Shown piece by piece: positions 24,861 through 34,041 of a stretch of 39,908 nt of DNA. Below the pieces are notes generated by a model. The model did no database searches. It saw only the letters and a list, made by a program, of their open reading frames with translations, and was not told the origin of the DNA. The DNA is from RYN-433 sp036558265 (GTDB taxonomy: Bacteria > Planctomycetota > Phycisphaerae > Tepidisphaerales > Tepidisphaeraceae). Position numbers and translations under genes: made by a program. Numbering within the stretch: the first letter of the stretch is position 1; each line of letters begins with the position of its first letter. Where the stretch lies: contig DATBFY010000779.1 in the NCBI GenBank assembly GCA_036558265.1, forward strand, positions 1-39,908, in the 5' to 3' direction.

Positions 24861-26000
24861 TCACTCGATGTGGTTGCCTTCCAGCGTCTTGTCGAGCGAG
24901 GAAAGCACTTCGCAGCCGGAATGCGTGATCAGCACGTCGTCCTCGATCCGCACGCCGCCCAGCCCCGGGACGTAGATGCCCGGTTCAATCGTCACGATCA
25001 TTCCCGGCCGCAGCTCTTCCTCGCCGCCAGTCTTTCGCAGGCTGGGCAGCTCGTGGATCTCGCGGCCCAGGCCATGCCCCAGGCCATGCCCGAACTCCTC
25101 GCCGTAGCCCGCCTTATCGACGATGTCGCGGGCGACGCGGTCGGCCTGGAGGGTCGTCACGCCCGGGCGAAGGAACTTGATGGCCGCCATCTGGGCGTCG
25201 TAGACGATCTTGTAAATCTCGCGGATCTTGTGCGGAACGTGCCCGATCAGGAAGGTGCGCGTCAGATCCGAACAGTAACCGTTCAGCACGGCGCCCCAGT
25301 CGAACAGGCACGGCTGATCCTTCTCGATCTCGGTCTTGTCGTCACTGGGCCGGTAGTGGGGCAGCGACGAGTTCGCGCCCGTCGCCACGATGGGGGGGAA
25401 GGAAGTCCCCGACGCGCCGCGCGAGCGAAGCTCCATGATCAGCAGGCCCGCCAGGTAGTTTTCGGTCTGCCCCGGCTCGATCTGGTCGCGGATGGCGACG
25501 AACGCCTCCTCAGCCAATGCGACGGATTTGCGGATCAGGTCGATCTCGTGATCGTCCTTGACCTTGCGGATGCTGAGCATGACGTTCTCGAGCGGCACCA
25601 GCTCGGGGGCGGTCATGTCCTTCGTATTTTTGATCGAATTTAGAAGCGCGTCGATCTGGCCCACCGTAGTAAAGTTGGCCTCGAACCCAGCGCGCTTAAG
25701 CGGGGTTTCGTGAAGGACCTTCGCCAGCGCATCAGACATCTTCGCATCGCGAAGCGAGGTCTTGAGCCAACCGGCCTCGAGCTGGGCCTGCTCCTTGTAT
25801 CGAAAGTCGGTGACCAGGAAGAAGTCTTTATGGGTGATCAACCCGACCGAATCATCACCCGTGAAATTGGTGAGGTAATGCAGGTCGGGGGGGTGGGTGA
25901 GGAGCAGGCCGTCGAGGTTCAGCTCCTTCATCGCATCCCGCACCGCTTTATGTCGGACTTTGAGATACGCCTTGGGTTTGGCGACGACGGTGGTTGGCAT
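24861..26000 (-). CDS. pepP: Aminopeptidase P-type (M24, Xaa-Pro) metallopeptidase
   Basis: A 379-residue dinuclear-metal peptidase that releases an N-terminal residue before proline. N-terminal creatinase-like domain about 15-140 (DAMKELNLDGLLLTHPPDLHYLTNF). The catalytic domain shows all five metal ligands of the family: two Asp in FDWGAVLNGYCSDLTRTF, His in GHGLGHGLGREIHELP, Glu in MIVTIEPGIY and Glu in GVRIEDDVLIT. The length fits the short pepQ/ypdF-like group better than 440-residue E. coli PepP, so the symbol is used by position and family. The frame is open to 26078, but ATG 26000 starts where homology-like sequence begins; no clear Shine-Dalgarno. accB follows after 46 bp. Confidence 0.9.
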   Translation of the reverse strand: MPTTVVAKPKAYLKVRHKAVRDAMKELNLDGLLLTHPPDLHYLTNFTGDDSVGLITHKDFFLVTDFRYKEQAQLEAGWLKTSLRDAKMSDALAKVLHETPLKRAGFEANFTTVGQIDALLNSIKNTKDMTAPELVPLENVMLSIRKVKDDHEIDLIRKSVALAEEAFVAIRDQIEPGQTENYLAGLLIMELRSRGASGTSFPPIVATGANSSLPHYRPSDDKTEIEKDQPCLFDWGAVLNGYCSDLTRTFLIGHVPHKIREIYKIVYDAQMAAIKFLRPGVTTLQADRVARDIVDKAGYGEEFGHGLGHGLGREIHELPSLRKTGGEEELRPGMIVTIEPGIYVPGLGGVRIEDDVLITHSGCEVLSSLDKTLEGNHIE

Positions 26001-26027
26001 GACAGTGGTGTTAGGTCCGATCCGAAT

Positions 26028-26078
26028 TTGACTTAGGAAAAGCCGTGGCAGAGTATAAGCAGCGGTGGCGCGTGTCAA
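26028..26078. promoter_or_regulatory. Overlapping divergent promoter region for pepP-accBC and larE
   Basis: Minus strand: TTGACA (26078-26073) and TATACT (26057-26052), spaced 15 bp, which is short. Plus strand: TTGACT (26028-26033) with TATAAG (26054-26059), spaced 20 bp, which is long. The same AGTATAAG octamer thus supplies a -10-like box on both strands. Spacing is imperfect on both, so this is a modest call. Confidence 0.4.
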
Positions 26079-26088
26079 CGAACGGACG

Positions 26089-26934
26089 ATGAGCCTTACA
26101 ACCGACCAGCAATTGAGGGAGAGCTACGAGCGCCTCCGAGGGTTATTGAGGGAGATGCGGAGCACCGTCGTAGCCTTCTCCGCCGGCGTCGATTCAACAC
26201 TTTTGCTGAAAATTGCCCTAGACGTGCTCGGGCGCGAGCAGGTCCTCGCGGCGACCGGCGTCAGCCCGTCGCTGCCCCGCCGAGAACTCGAAAGCGTGCA
26301 ACAACTTGCCGCGATTCTGGATGCGCCCCTGGAACTGATCGGCACCGAGGAGTTGAACAATCCGAACTACTCGGCCAATCCCGCCAACCGCTGCTATTAC
26401 TGCAAAACGGAACTCTACACCCGTCTGACCGCCCTGGCGCGCCAACGGGGATTTGAGGTCGTTGTAAACGGCGTTAACGCCGATGATCTGCGTGATTGGC
26501 GCCCGGGAGTGCAGGCCGCCCGGGAGTGGAACGTCCGGGCGCCGCTGCTTGAGGCGGGGATGACTAAGGGATATGTACGGGTGCTGGCGAGGGAGCTGGG
26601 ACTTCCCAACTGGGACAAGCCCGCCCTGGCATGCCTCTCCAGCCGGGTGCCGTACGGGACGCCGGTGACGGTGGGCGTGTTGTCGCAAATCGAGCAGGCG
26701 GAGGCATTTCTGTACGAGAGAGGGATGTCGAACTTCCGCGTGCGTCATCATCAGAAAGTGGCGCGGATTGAGGCGTCGCCGGGGGACATGAGGCGCCTGT
26801 TGGAGGAACCGCTTCGCGAGGAAGTCATCACGGCGTTTAAGAAGTTAGGTTATACTTACATTGCCCTGGATTTGCAGGGATTTCGAACCGGCAGCGGCAA
26901 CGAGGTGCTGCCGGGTCGATCAGGGAAGGAATAG
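26089..26934 (+). CDS. larE: LarE-type ATP-dependent sulfur transferase
   Basis: PP-loop enzyme that activates the pyridinium carboxylate of the lactate-racemase cofactor precursor and adds sulfur. From ATG 26089 it has 281 residues. The PP-loop SAGVDST is at 31-37. Cys182 in ALACLSSRVPYGTPV matches the LarE cysteine that some members give up as sulfur donor. Two further cysteines, 102 and 105 in NRCYYCKTELY, make a three-Cys set like that of LarE forms that carry a [4Fe-4S] cluster. No larA, larB or larC lies in the window, so the true substrate is uncertain. A GTG at 26065 would add eight residues and overlap the -10 region; neither start has a good Shine-Dalgarno. Confidence 0.88.
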   Translation: MSLTTDQQLRESYERLRGLLREMRSTVVAFSAGVDSTLLLKIALDVLGREQVLAATGVSPSLPRRELESVQQLAAILDAPLELIGTEELNNPNYSANPANRCYYCKTELYTRLTALARQRGFEVVVNGVNADDLRDWRPGVQAAREWNVRAPLLEAGMTKGYVRVLARELGLPNWDKPALACLSSRVPYGTPVTVGVLSQIEQAEAFLYERGMSNFRVRHHQKVARIEASPGDMRRLLEEPLREEVITAFKKLGYTYIALDLQGFRTGSGNEVLPGRSGKE

Positions 26935-26946
26935 GGTGACGCATCG

Positions 26947-27978
26947 ATGAGCGATCAGCAGCCGCAATGTTCTCCGCAGGTTCCCGGATCGGGTCGGGCC
27001 GGCGCGATCTGGCGCGGGATGAAGATTGCGGGAAAGTGGGCCGGGCGGGTGCTGCTAGTGCTGGTCATCCTCTTCGCGTTCACGGTAGGGTTCGGGACGA
27101 GCAACGCGGATGCGGCCAGGATGCGCGAGTTCTCCGACGCGGTGGCGCGGTGGCAACACAACCCGGACTTCCGCCAGATCCAGGTGGAATACGTGGAGAT
27201 GGGCAGCGACGCGATGCGGACGGATGTCTGCTTCGTCGATTCGACTCGCGCGGTGCTGGCGCTGCGGTCGCTCCCCGGGCTGTCGAAGGATTGGGCGATC
27301 AACGACACGTCGCTCGCGCATTACACGCACTTCCGCCAGGGGCCGCTGTCGGCGTACATGCACCTGACGCGCGAGCAGGGGCTGACGGATACGCTCAAGA
27401 TGTTGGAATACCTGGGCGCCAAGTCCGACCTGAACGACGACGACATCCGCGGGTTTTTGAAACAGTACAAGTTGTACTACCCGGTGGCGTGCGACACCGG
27501 CGCGGTGGCCAGCGTGCGGTCGCTGATCAATGACGTGGACCTGGGACGCGCGCTGGCGGTGCGGGACGCCGTAGCGGATCGGCTCGTGCCACACATCGCG
27601 GCAGTGGCCAAGAGCCTGGGGTATCCGGCGGATCTCAAGGCGATGACCCCGGACGCGCAACTGGAGGTCTGGCACATGCTGGACAGCCAGGTTCGCGAGA
27701 CCGACTACGAGCTGTGGCGGACAAAACAGGTGAACGACTGGCTGAACGGCGTGTGGGCGCAGGTGTACGGGGCGATGTACGCGGTCGCAATCAACCCGAC
27801 GCTGCGGCTGCGGGAGATCGGGCGGGTGGCGGGACCGCTGATGCTGATGATCTGGGTGGGGCTGGGGTTGTGGCGGTGGCGGCGGGAGACGTTGGAAGGG
27901 CAGGCGGCGGGGGCTGCGGTTCCACCTCAGTTGGCGTTGGAGGGGAAGGATCTAAGCGGGGGAATACCGCCTCAATAA
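26947..27978 (+). CDS. Unknown membrane-anchored protein
   Basis: Not recognised. It has 343 residues: a short polar N-terminus, TM segment about 36-56 (AGRVLLVLVILFAFTVGFGT), an extracytoplasmic domain of about 230 residues that is mainly helical with many charged residues (MLEYLGAKSDLNDDDIRGFLKQYKLYY), a second TM about 295-312 (GPLMLMIWVGLGLW) directly followed by RWRR, and a cytoplasmic Ala/Pro/Gly-rich tail. The domain has conserved-looking single cysteines (DVCFVDS, YPVACDTG) that could pair. It follows larE by 12 bases with AGGGTGA ahead of its ATG. Its stop overlaps the convergent ggt stop by seven bases. Confidence 0.75.
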   Translation: MSDQQPQCSPQVPGSGRAGAIWRGMKIAGKWAGRVLLVLVILFAFTVGFGTSNADAARMREFSDAVARWQHNPDFRQIQVEYVEMGSDAMRTDVCFVDSTRAVLALRSLPGLSKDWAINDTSLAHYTHFRQGPLSAYMHLTREQGLTDTLKMLEYLGAKSDLNDDDIRGFLKQYKLYYPVACDTGAVASVRSLINDVDLGRALAVRDAVADRLVPHIAAVAKSLGYPADLKAMTPDAQLEVWHMLDSQVRETDYELWRTKQVNDWLNGVWAQVYGAMYAVAINPTLRLREIGRVAGPLMLMIWVGLGLWRWRRETLEGQAAGAAVPPQLALEGKDLSGGIPPQ

Positions 27979-29732
27979 CCCGCGGCGGCGCCGGCGCGGC
28001 GTTGATCGGCGACGCCGAGGTAGGATTGACCGTCGTCATCGAGGAAGATCGAATGGGCGTCGCCCTGGCGGTGGGGAGTGGGGTCGATCGCGTGGCCGAA
28101 CTGGCGGAGGCGGTCGAGTTCGGCAGCGTGCTCGCCCGCGAGCGCGGGTTCGACCTGGATCTGGTCGGGGAACCATTGGTGGTGATGGCGCGGGGCGTCG
28201 ATGCACTGGCGGGGAGACATGTGGTAATCGAAGCGGTTCACGAGGATCCGCAGGACGGTGTTGATGATCGTCCGGCCGCCGGGCGACCCGGTGATCAGGA
28301 GGACCTTGCCGGTCGCGTCGGTCACGATGGTTGGGGTCATGGAGGAGAGCGGGCGCTTGCCGGGGGCGGGGAGGTTGGCGTCGGTGCCGATCTGGCCGGC
28401 GCGGGTGGTGACGCCGGGTTGTGGGTTGAAGTCGCCCAGCTCGTTGTTGAGGAGGAAGCCCGCGCCGGCGACAACGATTTTGCCGCCGAAGGATTGTTCG
28501 AGCGTGTAGGTGTTGGCGACGGCCATGCCGTTGGGGTCGATCACGGAGAAGTGGGTGGTCGAGCCGCGGACGAAGATATCCGTGTCAGCGACGGGGGCTG
28601 CGGTTTGCGGCGGCGAGAGCTTGGGGGCATCCGGCAGTGCGTCGGAAGCGGTGGCTTTGTTCATGTCAATGGATTGGCGCAATTGGTCGGCGTGATCCCA
28701 CCCGGTCAGGCGCTGGACGATGGCGTCCACGGGGACGAAGTCGGGGTCGCCCAGGTACTTGGCGCGGTCGGCGTAGGCGCGGCGCTGGACTTCGGTCAAA
28801 ACGTGAAGCGTTGTCGATTGGTAGGGTCGACCAATGTTGTCGTTCAGGCAAAGGCGGTCGAGCGTGTGGAGCATCTCGATGATCGCGACGCCGCCGGAGG
28901 AGGGGGGTGGTGGCAAGATGACCCGCACGTTGCGCGCGTTCTGACCGGCATCGTAGCGGGTGATCAGGGGTTGGCGGATCTTCGCGTTGTATCCCGCGAG
29001 GTCGGATTGGGTCATCAGCCCGCCGTCTCGTCTGATTTCAGCGACAATGCGATCGGCGATGGGGCCGGTGTAGAAGGCGTCGGGGCCGCGGTCGGCGATG
29101 AGCTGGAGCGTTTGTGCGAGGTCGGGTTGGACGATGTGATCGCCCTCGTGCCAGGGGGCGGCGTCGGGTCGGCCATAGACACGATGGAGCTCGGCATTGC
29201 CGGGATTGGCGGCCAGGACGCGGTTGAGCGTGGCGGCCTTGTCGGCATCAAGCACGTAGCCGTCGCGCGCCAGCGCTATCGCAGGCTGGATCAGGTCGCG
29301 CCAGGGCAACTTGCCGTAGCTCTGGTGCGCGAGCGCGAGCCCGCGGACGGTGCCGGGGACCCCGGCGAGCCGCGCGGCGGTGCGGTCTTGTGTTCCGGCG
29401 AACGTGTTGGCATTGACGGCCGCGGGGGCGGTCTCGCGGTAATCGACGCACACGGGTTGGCGGTCATCGGGGAAGTGGATCAGCATGAACCCGCCGCCGC
29501 CCAGGTTGCCGGCCTCGGGGAAAGTAACGGCCAGCGCGAATGCGGTGGCGACGGCGCCATCCACGGCGTTGCCGCCTTGCTGCATGACCTGCGCGCCGAC
29601 GCGCGAGGCCGGAGCGGAGGCGCTGACGACCAGGGCGTGACCCGGGACCGTGGGGCCTTCAGTGATTGCGGAGCGCGGAATCGTTGAGCAGGCGAGGGAC
29701 AGCGTGCAGAGCGCGAGGACGATGTGGCGCAT
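27972..29732 (-). CDS. ggt: Gamma-glutamyltranspeptidase, probable lipoprotein
   Basis: Self-cleaving N-terminal nucleophile hydrolase that takes gamma-glutamyl groups from glutathione and similar compounds. It has 586 residues. The N-terminus MRHIVLALCTLSLAC has a lipobox with Cys15, so membrane anchoring outside the cytoplasm is likely. The large subunit has QGGNAVDGAVATAFALAV, PEAGNLGGGGFMLI and DYRETAP; catalytic Thr392 starts the small subunit in GSTTHFSVIDPNGMAVA; downstream are NNELGDF, PLSSMTPTIV and the oxyanion-region TGSPGGRTIINTVLR. All expected motifs are present. It lies 91 bp past leuA on the same strand, with an inverted repeat in the gap. Confidence 0.95.
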   Translation of the reverse strand: MRHIVLALCTLSLACSTIPRSAITEGPTVPGHALVVSASAPASRVGAQVMQQGGNAVDGAVATAFALAVTFPEAGNLGGGGFMLIHFPDDRQPVCVDYRETAPAAVNANTFAGTQDRTAARLAGVPGTVRGLALAHQSYGKLPWRDLIQPAIALARDGYVLDADKAATLNRVLAANPGNAELHRVYGRPDAAPWHEGDHIVQPDLAQTLQLIADRGPDAFYTGPIADRIVAEIRRDGGLMTQSDLAGYNAKIRQPLITRYDAGQNARNVRVILPPPPSSGGVAIIEMLHTLDRLCLNDNIGRPYQSTTLHVLTEVQRRAYADRAKYLGDPDFVPVDAIVQRLTGWDHADQLRQSIDMNKATASDALPDAPKLSPPQTAAPVADTDIFVRGSTTHFSVIDPNGMAVANTYTLEQSFGGKIVVAGAGFLLNNELGDFNPQPGVTTRAGQIGTDANLPAPGKRPLSSMTPTIVTDATGKVLLITGSPGGRTIINTVLRILVNRFDYHMSPRQCIDAPRHHHQWFPDQIQVEPALAGEHAAELDRLRQFGHAIDPTPHRQGDAHSIFLDDDGQSYLGVADQRRAGAAAGY

Positions 29733-29774
29733 GCAGGCGATGTTACTCGCGGGCGCGTCGGCGCGGGAGAGGGA

Positions 29775-29816
29775 TGCGAAACCGCACGCGGTATCAAGGT
29801 CGCCTGCGGTTTCGCA
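29775..29816 (-). terminator. Inverted repeat between leuA and ggt
   Basis: TGCGAAACCGCA (29775-29786) and TGCGGTTTCGCA (29805-29816) are perfect inverse 12-mers around an 18-base loop, with further GCG pairing after one mismatch. The arms match the core of the AKPQA coding repeat. It could weaken leuA read-through, but no T-run follows on the minus strand. Confidence 0.5.
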
Positions 29817-29823
29817 CCGTTGG

Positions 29824-31386
<1,563 letters not shown>

Positions 31387-31403
31387 CGGCGGCTCCTATC
31401 TCG

Positions 31404-31423
31404 TGGTAATTGACCAATTACCA
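31404..31423. promoter_or_regulatory. 20-bp near-perfect palindrome between leu terminator and leuA start
   Basis: TGGTAATTG and CAATTACCA, perfect inverse 9-mers around AC, lie between the T-run of the attenuator and the leuA Shine-Dalgarno. It is AT-rich against a GC-rich background. It could be a protein-binding operator or an mRNA hairpin that affects leuA translation; the sequence does not decide. Confidence 0.5.
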
Positions 31424-31427
31424 AATG

Positions 31428-31493
31428 AAAAACCCCGCGACCGGTTTGATCGCAGGGTCTGAAAGTCGTTTCAGGCAGCGGTCCCTACGATCA
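31428..31493 (-). terminator. Leucine attenuator: antiterminator versus intrinsic terminator
   Basis: Segment CCCTGCGA (31457-31450) can pair with TCGCGGGG (31440-31433), an 8-bp stem with one U-G pair, extendable by A-U, followed by TTTTT (31432-31428): an intrinsic terminator. The same segment, as CCC-TG-CGATCA (31457-31447), can instead pair with TGATCG-TA-GGG (31493-31483), whose first three bases are the stop codon of the leader peptide. A ribosome finishing the leader would cover that arm and let the terminator form; one stalled at Leu codons upstream would leave it free and allow read-through. A small CTGAAA/TTTCAG hairpin lies in the loop of the long form. Confidence 0.85.
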
Positions 31494-31559
31494 GGCGCAC
31501 GTAAGCAGGAGGCCCAAAAGGGCCAGGGTAAGGCGCGAGATGGGGGCAGGCTGCAACAT
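31491..31559 (-). CDS. leuL: leuA leader peptide
   Basis: A 22-codon ORF, ATG 31559 to TGA 31491. Eight of its 22 residues are leucine, seven of them in the ten-residue stretch LTLALLGLLL, using CTT, CTG, TTG and CTC codons. It starts about five bases after the predicted transcription start, so it has almost no leader of its own. A 14-base palindrome (31511-31524, GGCCC-TTTT-GGGCC on the minus strand) lies inside the leucine stretch and could act as a pause site. Its stop codon is part of the antiterminator arm. Role inferred: leucine sensing by ribosome stalling, as in leuL of enterobacteria. Confidence 0.85.
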   Translation of the reverse strand: MLQPAPISRLTLALLGLLLTCA

Positions 31560-31570
31560 AGGTTCTGGCG

Positions 31571-31599
31571 ATTTAATCGGCTTTTCACGGCATTGTCAA
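31571..31599 (-). promoter_or_regulatory. leu operon promoter
   Basis: Minus strand TTGACA (31599-31594) and TTAAAT (31576-31571, four of six) spaced by exactly 17 bp. The transcription start would be near 31564, five bases before the leader-peptide ATG. It lies just after the stop of glpF, so leuA is not dependent on glp transcription. Confidence 0.75.
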
Positions 31600-31623
31600 C
31601 AGTTTCCGCTCCATTTTTGAAGA

Positions 31624-32403
31624 TCAATGCTTGAGGAATGGCCGGATAACCAGCGCCGCGAGCAGCCCGCCGACGATCGGCGCGACGACCGGAATCCACG
31701 CATAACCCCAGTCGCTGTCGCGCTTGTTGCGGATCGGCAAGAGGAAATGTGCGATCCGCGGCGGCAGGTCGCGCGCGGGGTTGATCGCGTAGCCCGTCGT
31801 CCCGCCCAGTGACAGGCCGATCGCGAAAACGAGCAGGCCGACGGGCAGCGCACCCAGCGCACCCAGGCCAAAGTCGGCCGTGGCAGGAGCCGTGCCCATC
31901 TTGAGCGACAGCCCGGGGCTGCTCATCAGGAACAGCGGCAGCACCAGCGCGAACGTGCCGATCATCTCGCAGAAGAACGCGTTCGCCGTCGAGCGGATGT
32001 TCGGGGCCGTGCAGAAACTGGCGAGCTTGGCGTCCCGGTCGTCGGTCGAATCGAAATAGGGCTGATAGAAGAAGTAAACCAGGATCGCACCGATCAGGCC
32101 GCCGAGCATCTGGGCCGCCAGGTACACCGGGACCGCGGACCAGGAATGAAACGGCTTGGTCGGGTCGGTGGCAAATTTCCCGGCGGCGGCGAAGGCAATG
32201 GTGACCGCGGGATTCAGATGCGCGCCGCTGAAATCACTGGCGCAGAACACGCCCACGAACACCGCCATCCCCCACCCGAACGTGATCACGATCCATCCTG
32301 TGCCGTGACCCTTTGTTCGGGCCAGGACGACGTTGGCGACGACGCCGTTGCCGAACAGGACCAACAACGCGGTTCCGAGCAATTCTGCGAGAAATGGGGA
32401 CAT
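31624..32403 (-). CDS. glpF: Glycerol facilitator (MIP/aquaglyceroporin)
   Basis: A 259-residue inner-membrane channel with six predicted TM helices and two half-helices. The first NPA box is in GAHLNPAVTIAFA, the second in YAINPARDLPPRI; the Asp right after NPAR and the following LPPR are marks of glycerol-conducting members rather than water-only aquaporins. N-terminus FLAELLGTALLVLFGNGVVANVVL is typical. It is the last gene of glpK-glpD-glpF, 51 bp after glpD, with AAGGA close to the ATG. Confidence 0.96.
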   Translation of the reverse strand: MSPFLAELLGTALLVLFGNGVVANVVLARTKGHGTGWIVITFGWGMAVFVGVFCASDFSGAHLNPAVTIAFAAAGKFATDPTKPFHSWSAVPVYLAAQMLGGLIGAILVYFFYQPYFDSTDDRDAKLASFCTAPNIRSTANAFFCEMIGTFALVLPLFLMSSPGLSLKMGTAPATADFGLGALGALPVGLLVFAIGLSLGGTTGYAINPARDLPPRIAHFLLPIRNKRDSDWGYAWIPVVAPIVGGLLAALVIRPFLKH

Positions 32404-32437
32404 GGTTCCTTCCCGATGCGAGGAGATGTTAGAGACA

Positions 32438-32452
32438 CGGGCGAGGCGCCCG
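32438..32452. repeat. Small hairpin in the glpD–glpF gap
   Basis: CGGGCG-AGG-CGCCCG, a 6-bp GC stem, lies three bases past the glpD stop. It may stabilise the glpKD message or damp read-through into glpF. No T-run. Confidence 0.45.
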
Positions 32453-32454
32453 CG

Positions 32455-34020
32455 CTACGAAGCGATTAAATAATGCTTTGCGATTTCCGAGAATTCGTCG
32501 ATCTGCTCCGATTGCCATGAATCATCGCGGTGCAACTCCGCTGCCAGCAGCGCCGCGACCGCGGGCGCCATTTCGACCGCGGCCCGGGCATTCAGGTACA
32601 GCGCACGCGTCCGCCGCGCCAGCACGTCGTCCACCGTCCGCGCCATCTCGTGGCGCGCCGCCCAGCTTACCTGCGCCGCGACGATCGGCAGTTCCGAATG
32701 CAGCCGCCGCGACAGGGCCGGCTGCGCGTTCATCAGCTCCTGGATCGCCGCCCCGTCCGACCCGTAATATGCCAGCTCCCCGAACCGCCCCGCGTCGGCA
32801 TCACTGCCATGAATGCTCAGCGTCTTCGTCAAGCACGGCCGATCGTCCAGCTTCGCCAGCGTCGCCGCGTGATCCACCGCGTCCTCGGCCATCTTGCGAT
32901 AGGTCGTCCATTTGCCGCCCGCGATCGTCAACAGGCCGGACTTCGAGATCGTGATCGTGTGATCGCGCGACAGCGCCGCCGTGCTGCCGCCGTTCCCCGC
33001 CTTCACCAGCGGCCGAATTCCCGTGAACACGCTCTTGACGTCCGCCCGCGTCGGCGGCCGCGCCAGGTATCGGCTCGCCGTCTCCAGGATGAAGTCGATC
33101 TCGTCCTCCATCGGCGACGGCTCGAGCGTCGCCGTCGGGATCGGCGTGTCCGTCGTCCCCAAGAGCGCATGCCCGTGCCACGGGATCGCGAACATCACCC
33201 GCCCGTCGCTCGTCCGCGGCACCATGATCGCCGTCTCGCGGCCGAGGAACGAGCCGTCCAGCACGACGTGTACACCCTGGCTTGGCGCGATCATCGGCGA
33301 CGCGGCGGGATCATCGATCTTGCGCACCCCATCGCTGAACGCACCCGTCGCGTTGATCACGCTCCGCGCCGCCACCATGTGCGAGTGGCTGGACTCCACA
33401 TCCGTGAACGACAACCCGTTCACGAAGCCATCCTCGTCCTTCGACAGCGCCGTCACCTTCGCGTAATTGAGCAATACCGCCCCCTGCTCGGTCGCGCTCT
33501 GCGCCAGGTTGATCAGCAACCGCGAGTCGTCGAACTGCCCATCGTAATACAATACGCCCCCGCGCAGCCCCTTCGTTTCCAGCGTCGGGATCCGCCCCAG
33601 GACCTCGTCCTTCGACAGGTGGGCCGACTTGCCGAACCCGAATTTCCCCGCCAGCATGTCGTACACCTTCATGCCGATGCCGTAAAACGGGGCCTCCCAC
33701 CACGCGTAATTCGGCACGATGAACGCCAGGTCGTGCACCAGGTGCGGCGCGTTCTGACGCAGGATGCCGCGCTCCTTCAGCGCCTCCATCACCAGCGAGA
33801 TGTTCCCCTGCTGCAGGTACCGCACGCCCCCGTGAACCAGCTTGGTCGATCGAGAAGACGTCCCCTTGCCAAAGTCCGATTGCTCCACCAACACCGTCGA
33901 GTACCCGCGCGCCGCCGCGTCCAGCGCGATCCCCACACCCGTCGCGCCGCCGCCGATGATCGCCATGTCGAACGGCGACGTGCGGTTCGTGACCTTGAGA
34001 AGGGACAGCTCGCGGTTCAT
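32455..34020 (-). CDS. glpD: Glycerol-3-phosphate dehydrogenase, FAD-dependent
   Basis: Membrane-associated flavoenzyme oxidising sn-glycerol 3-phosphate to dihydroxyacetone phosphate and passing electrons to quinone. It has 521 residues. FAD-binding fold AIIGGGATGVGIALDAAARG, then VLVEQSDFGKGTSSRSTKLVHGGVRYLQ, the family signature; YYDGQFDDSRLLINLA; VINATGAFSDGVR; and GGKWTTYRKMAEDAVD. A C-terminal helical domain is present (about 390-521). It starts 21 bases after glpK, so the two are in one transcript. Confidence 0.97.
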   Translation of the reverse strand: MNRELSLLKVTNRTSPFDMAIIGGGATGVGIALDAAARGYSTVLVEQSDFGKGTSSRSTKLVHGGVRYLQQGNISLVMEALKERGILRQNAPHLVHDLAFIVPNYAWWEAPFYGIGMKVYDMLAGKFGFGKSAHLSKDEVLGRIPTLETKGLRGGVLYYDGQFDDSRLLINLAQSATEQGAVLLNYAKVTALSKDEDGFVNGLSFTDVESSHSHMVAARSVINATGAFSDGVRKIDDPAASPMIAPSQGVHVVLDGSFLGRETAIMVPRTSDGRVMFAIPWHGHALLGTTDTPIPTATLEPSPMEDEIDFILETASRYLARPPTRADVKSVFTGIRPLVKAGNGGSTAALSRDHTITISKSGLLTIAGGKWTTYRKMAEDAVDHAATLAKLDDRPCLTKTLSIHGSDADAGRFGELAYYGSDGAAIQELMNAQPALSRRLHSELPIVAAQVSWAARHEMARTVDDVLARRTRALYLNARAAVEMAPAVAALLAAELHRDDSWQSEQIDEFSEIAKHYLIAS

Positions 34021-34041
34021 TGATTTGAAGTGCCCACCTCG

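Noticed and set aside
28596..28612. GGGCTGCGGTTTGCGGC inside ggt, as another copy of the AKPQA repeat
   Set aside because: It shares only TGCGGTTT; the following bases (GCGG instead of CGCA) and the reading frame differ.
27714..29687. Plus-strand open frame of 657 codons opposite ggt
   Set aside because: Gly/Val/Asp-rich shadow of the ggt reading frame; no start context and no domain.
32438..32452. glpD–glpF hairpin as a full terminator
   Set aside because: No T-run follows, the stem is short and glpF has no separate promoter that I can see, so the genes more likely share a transcript.
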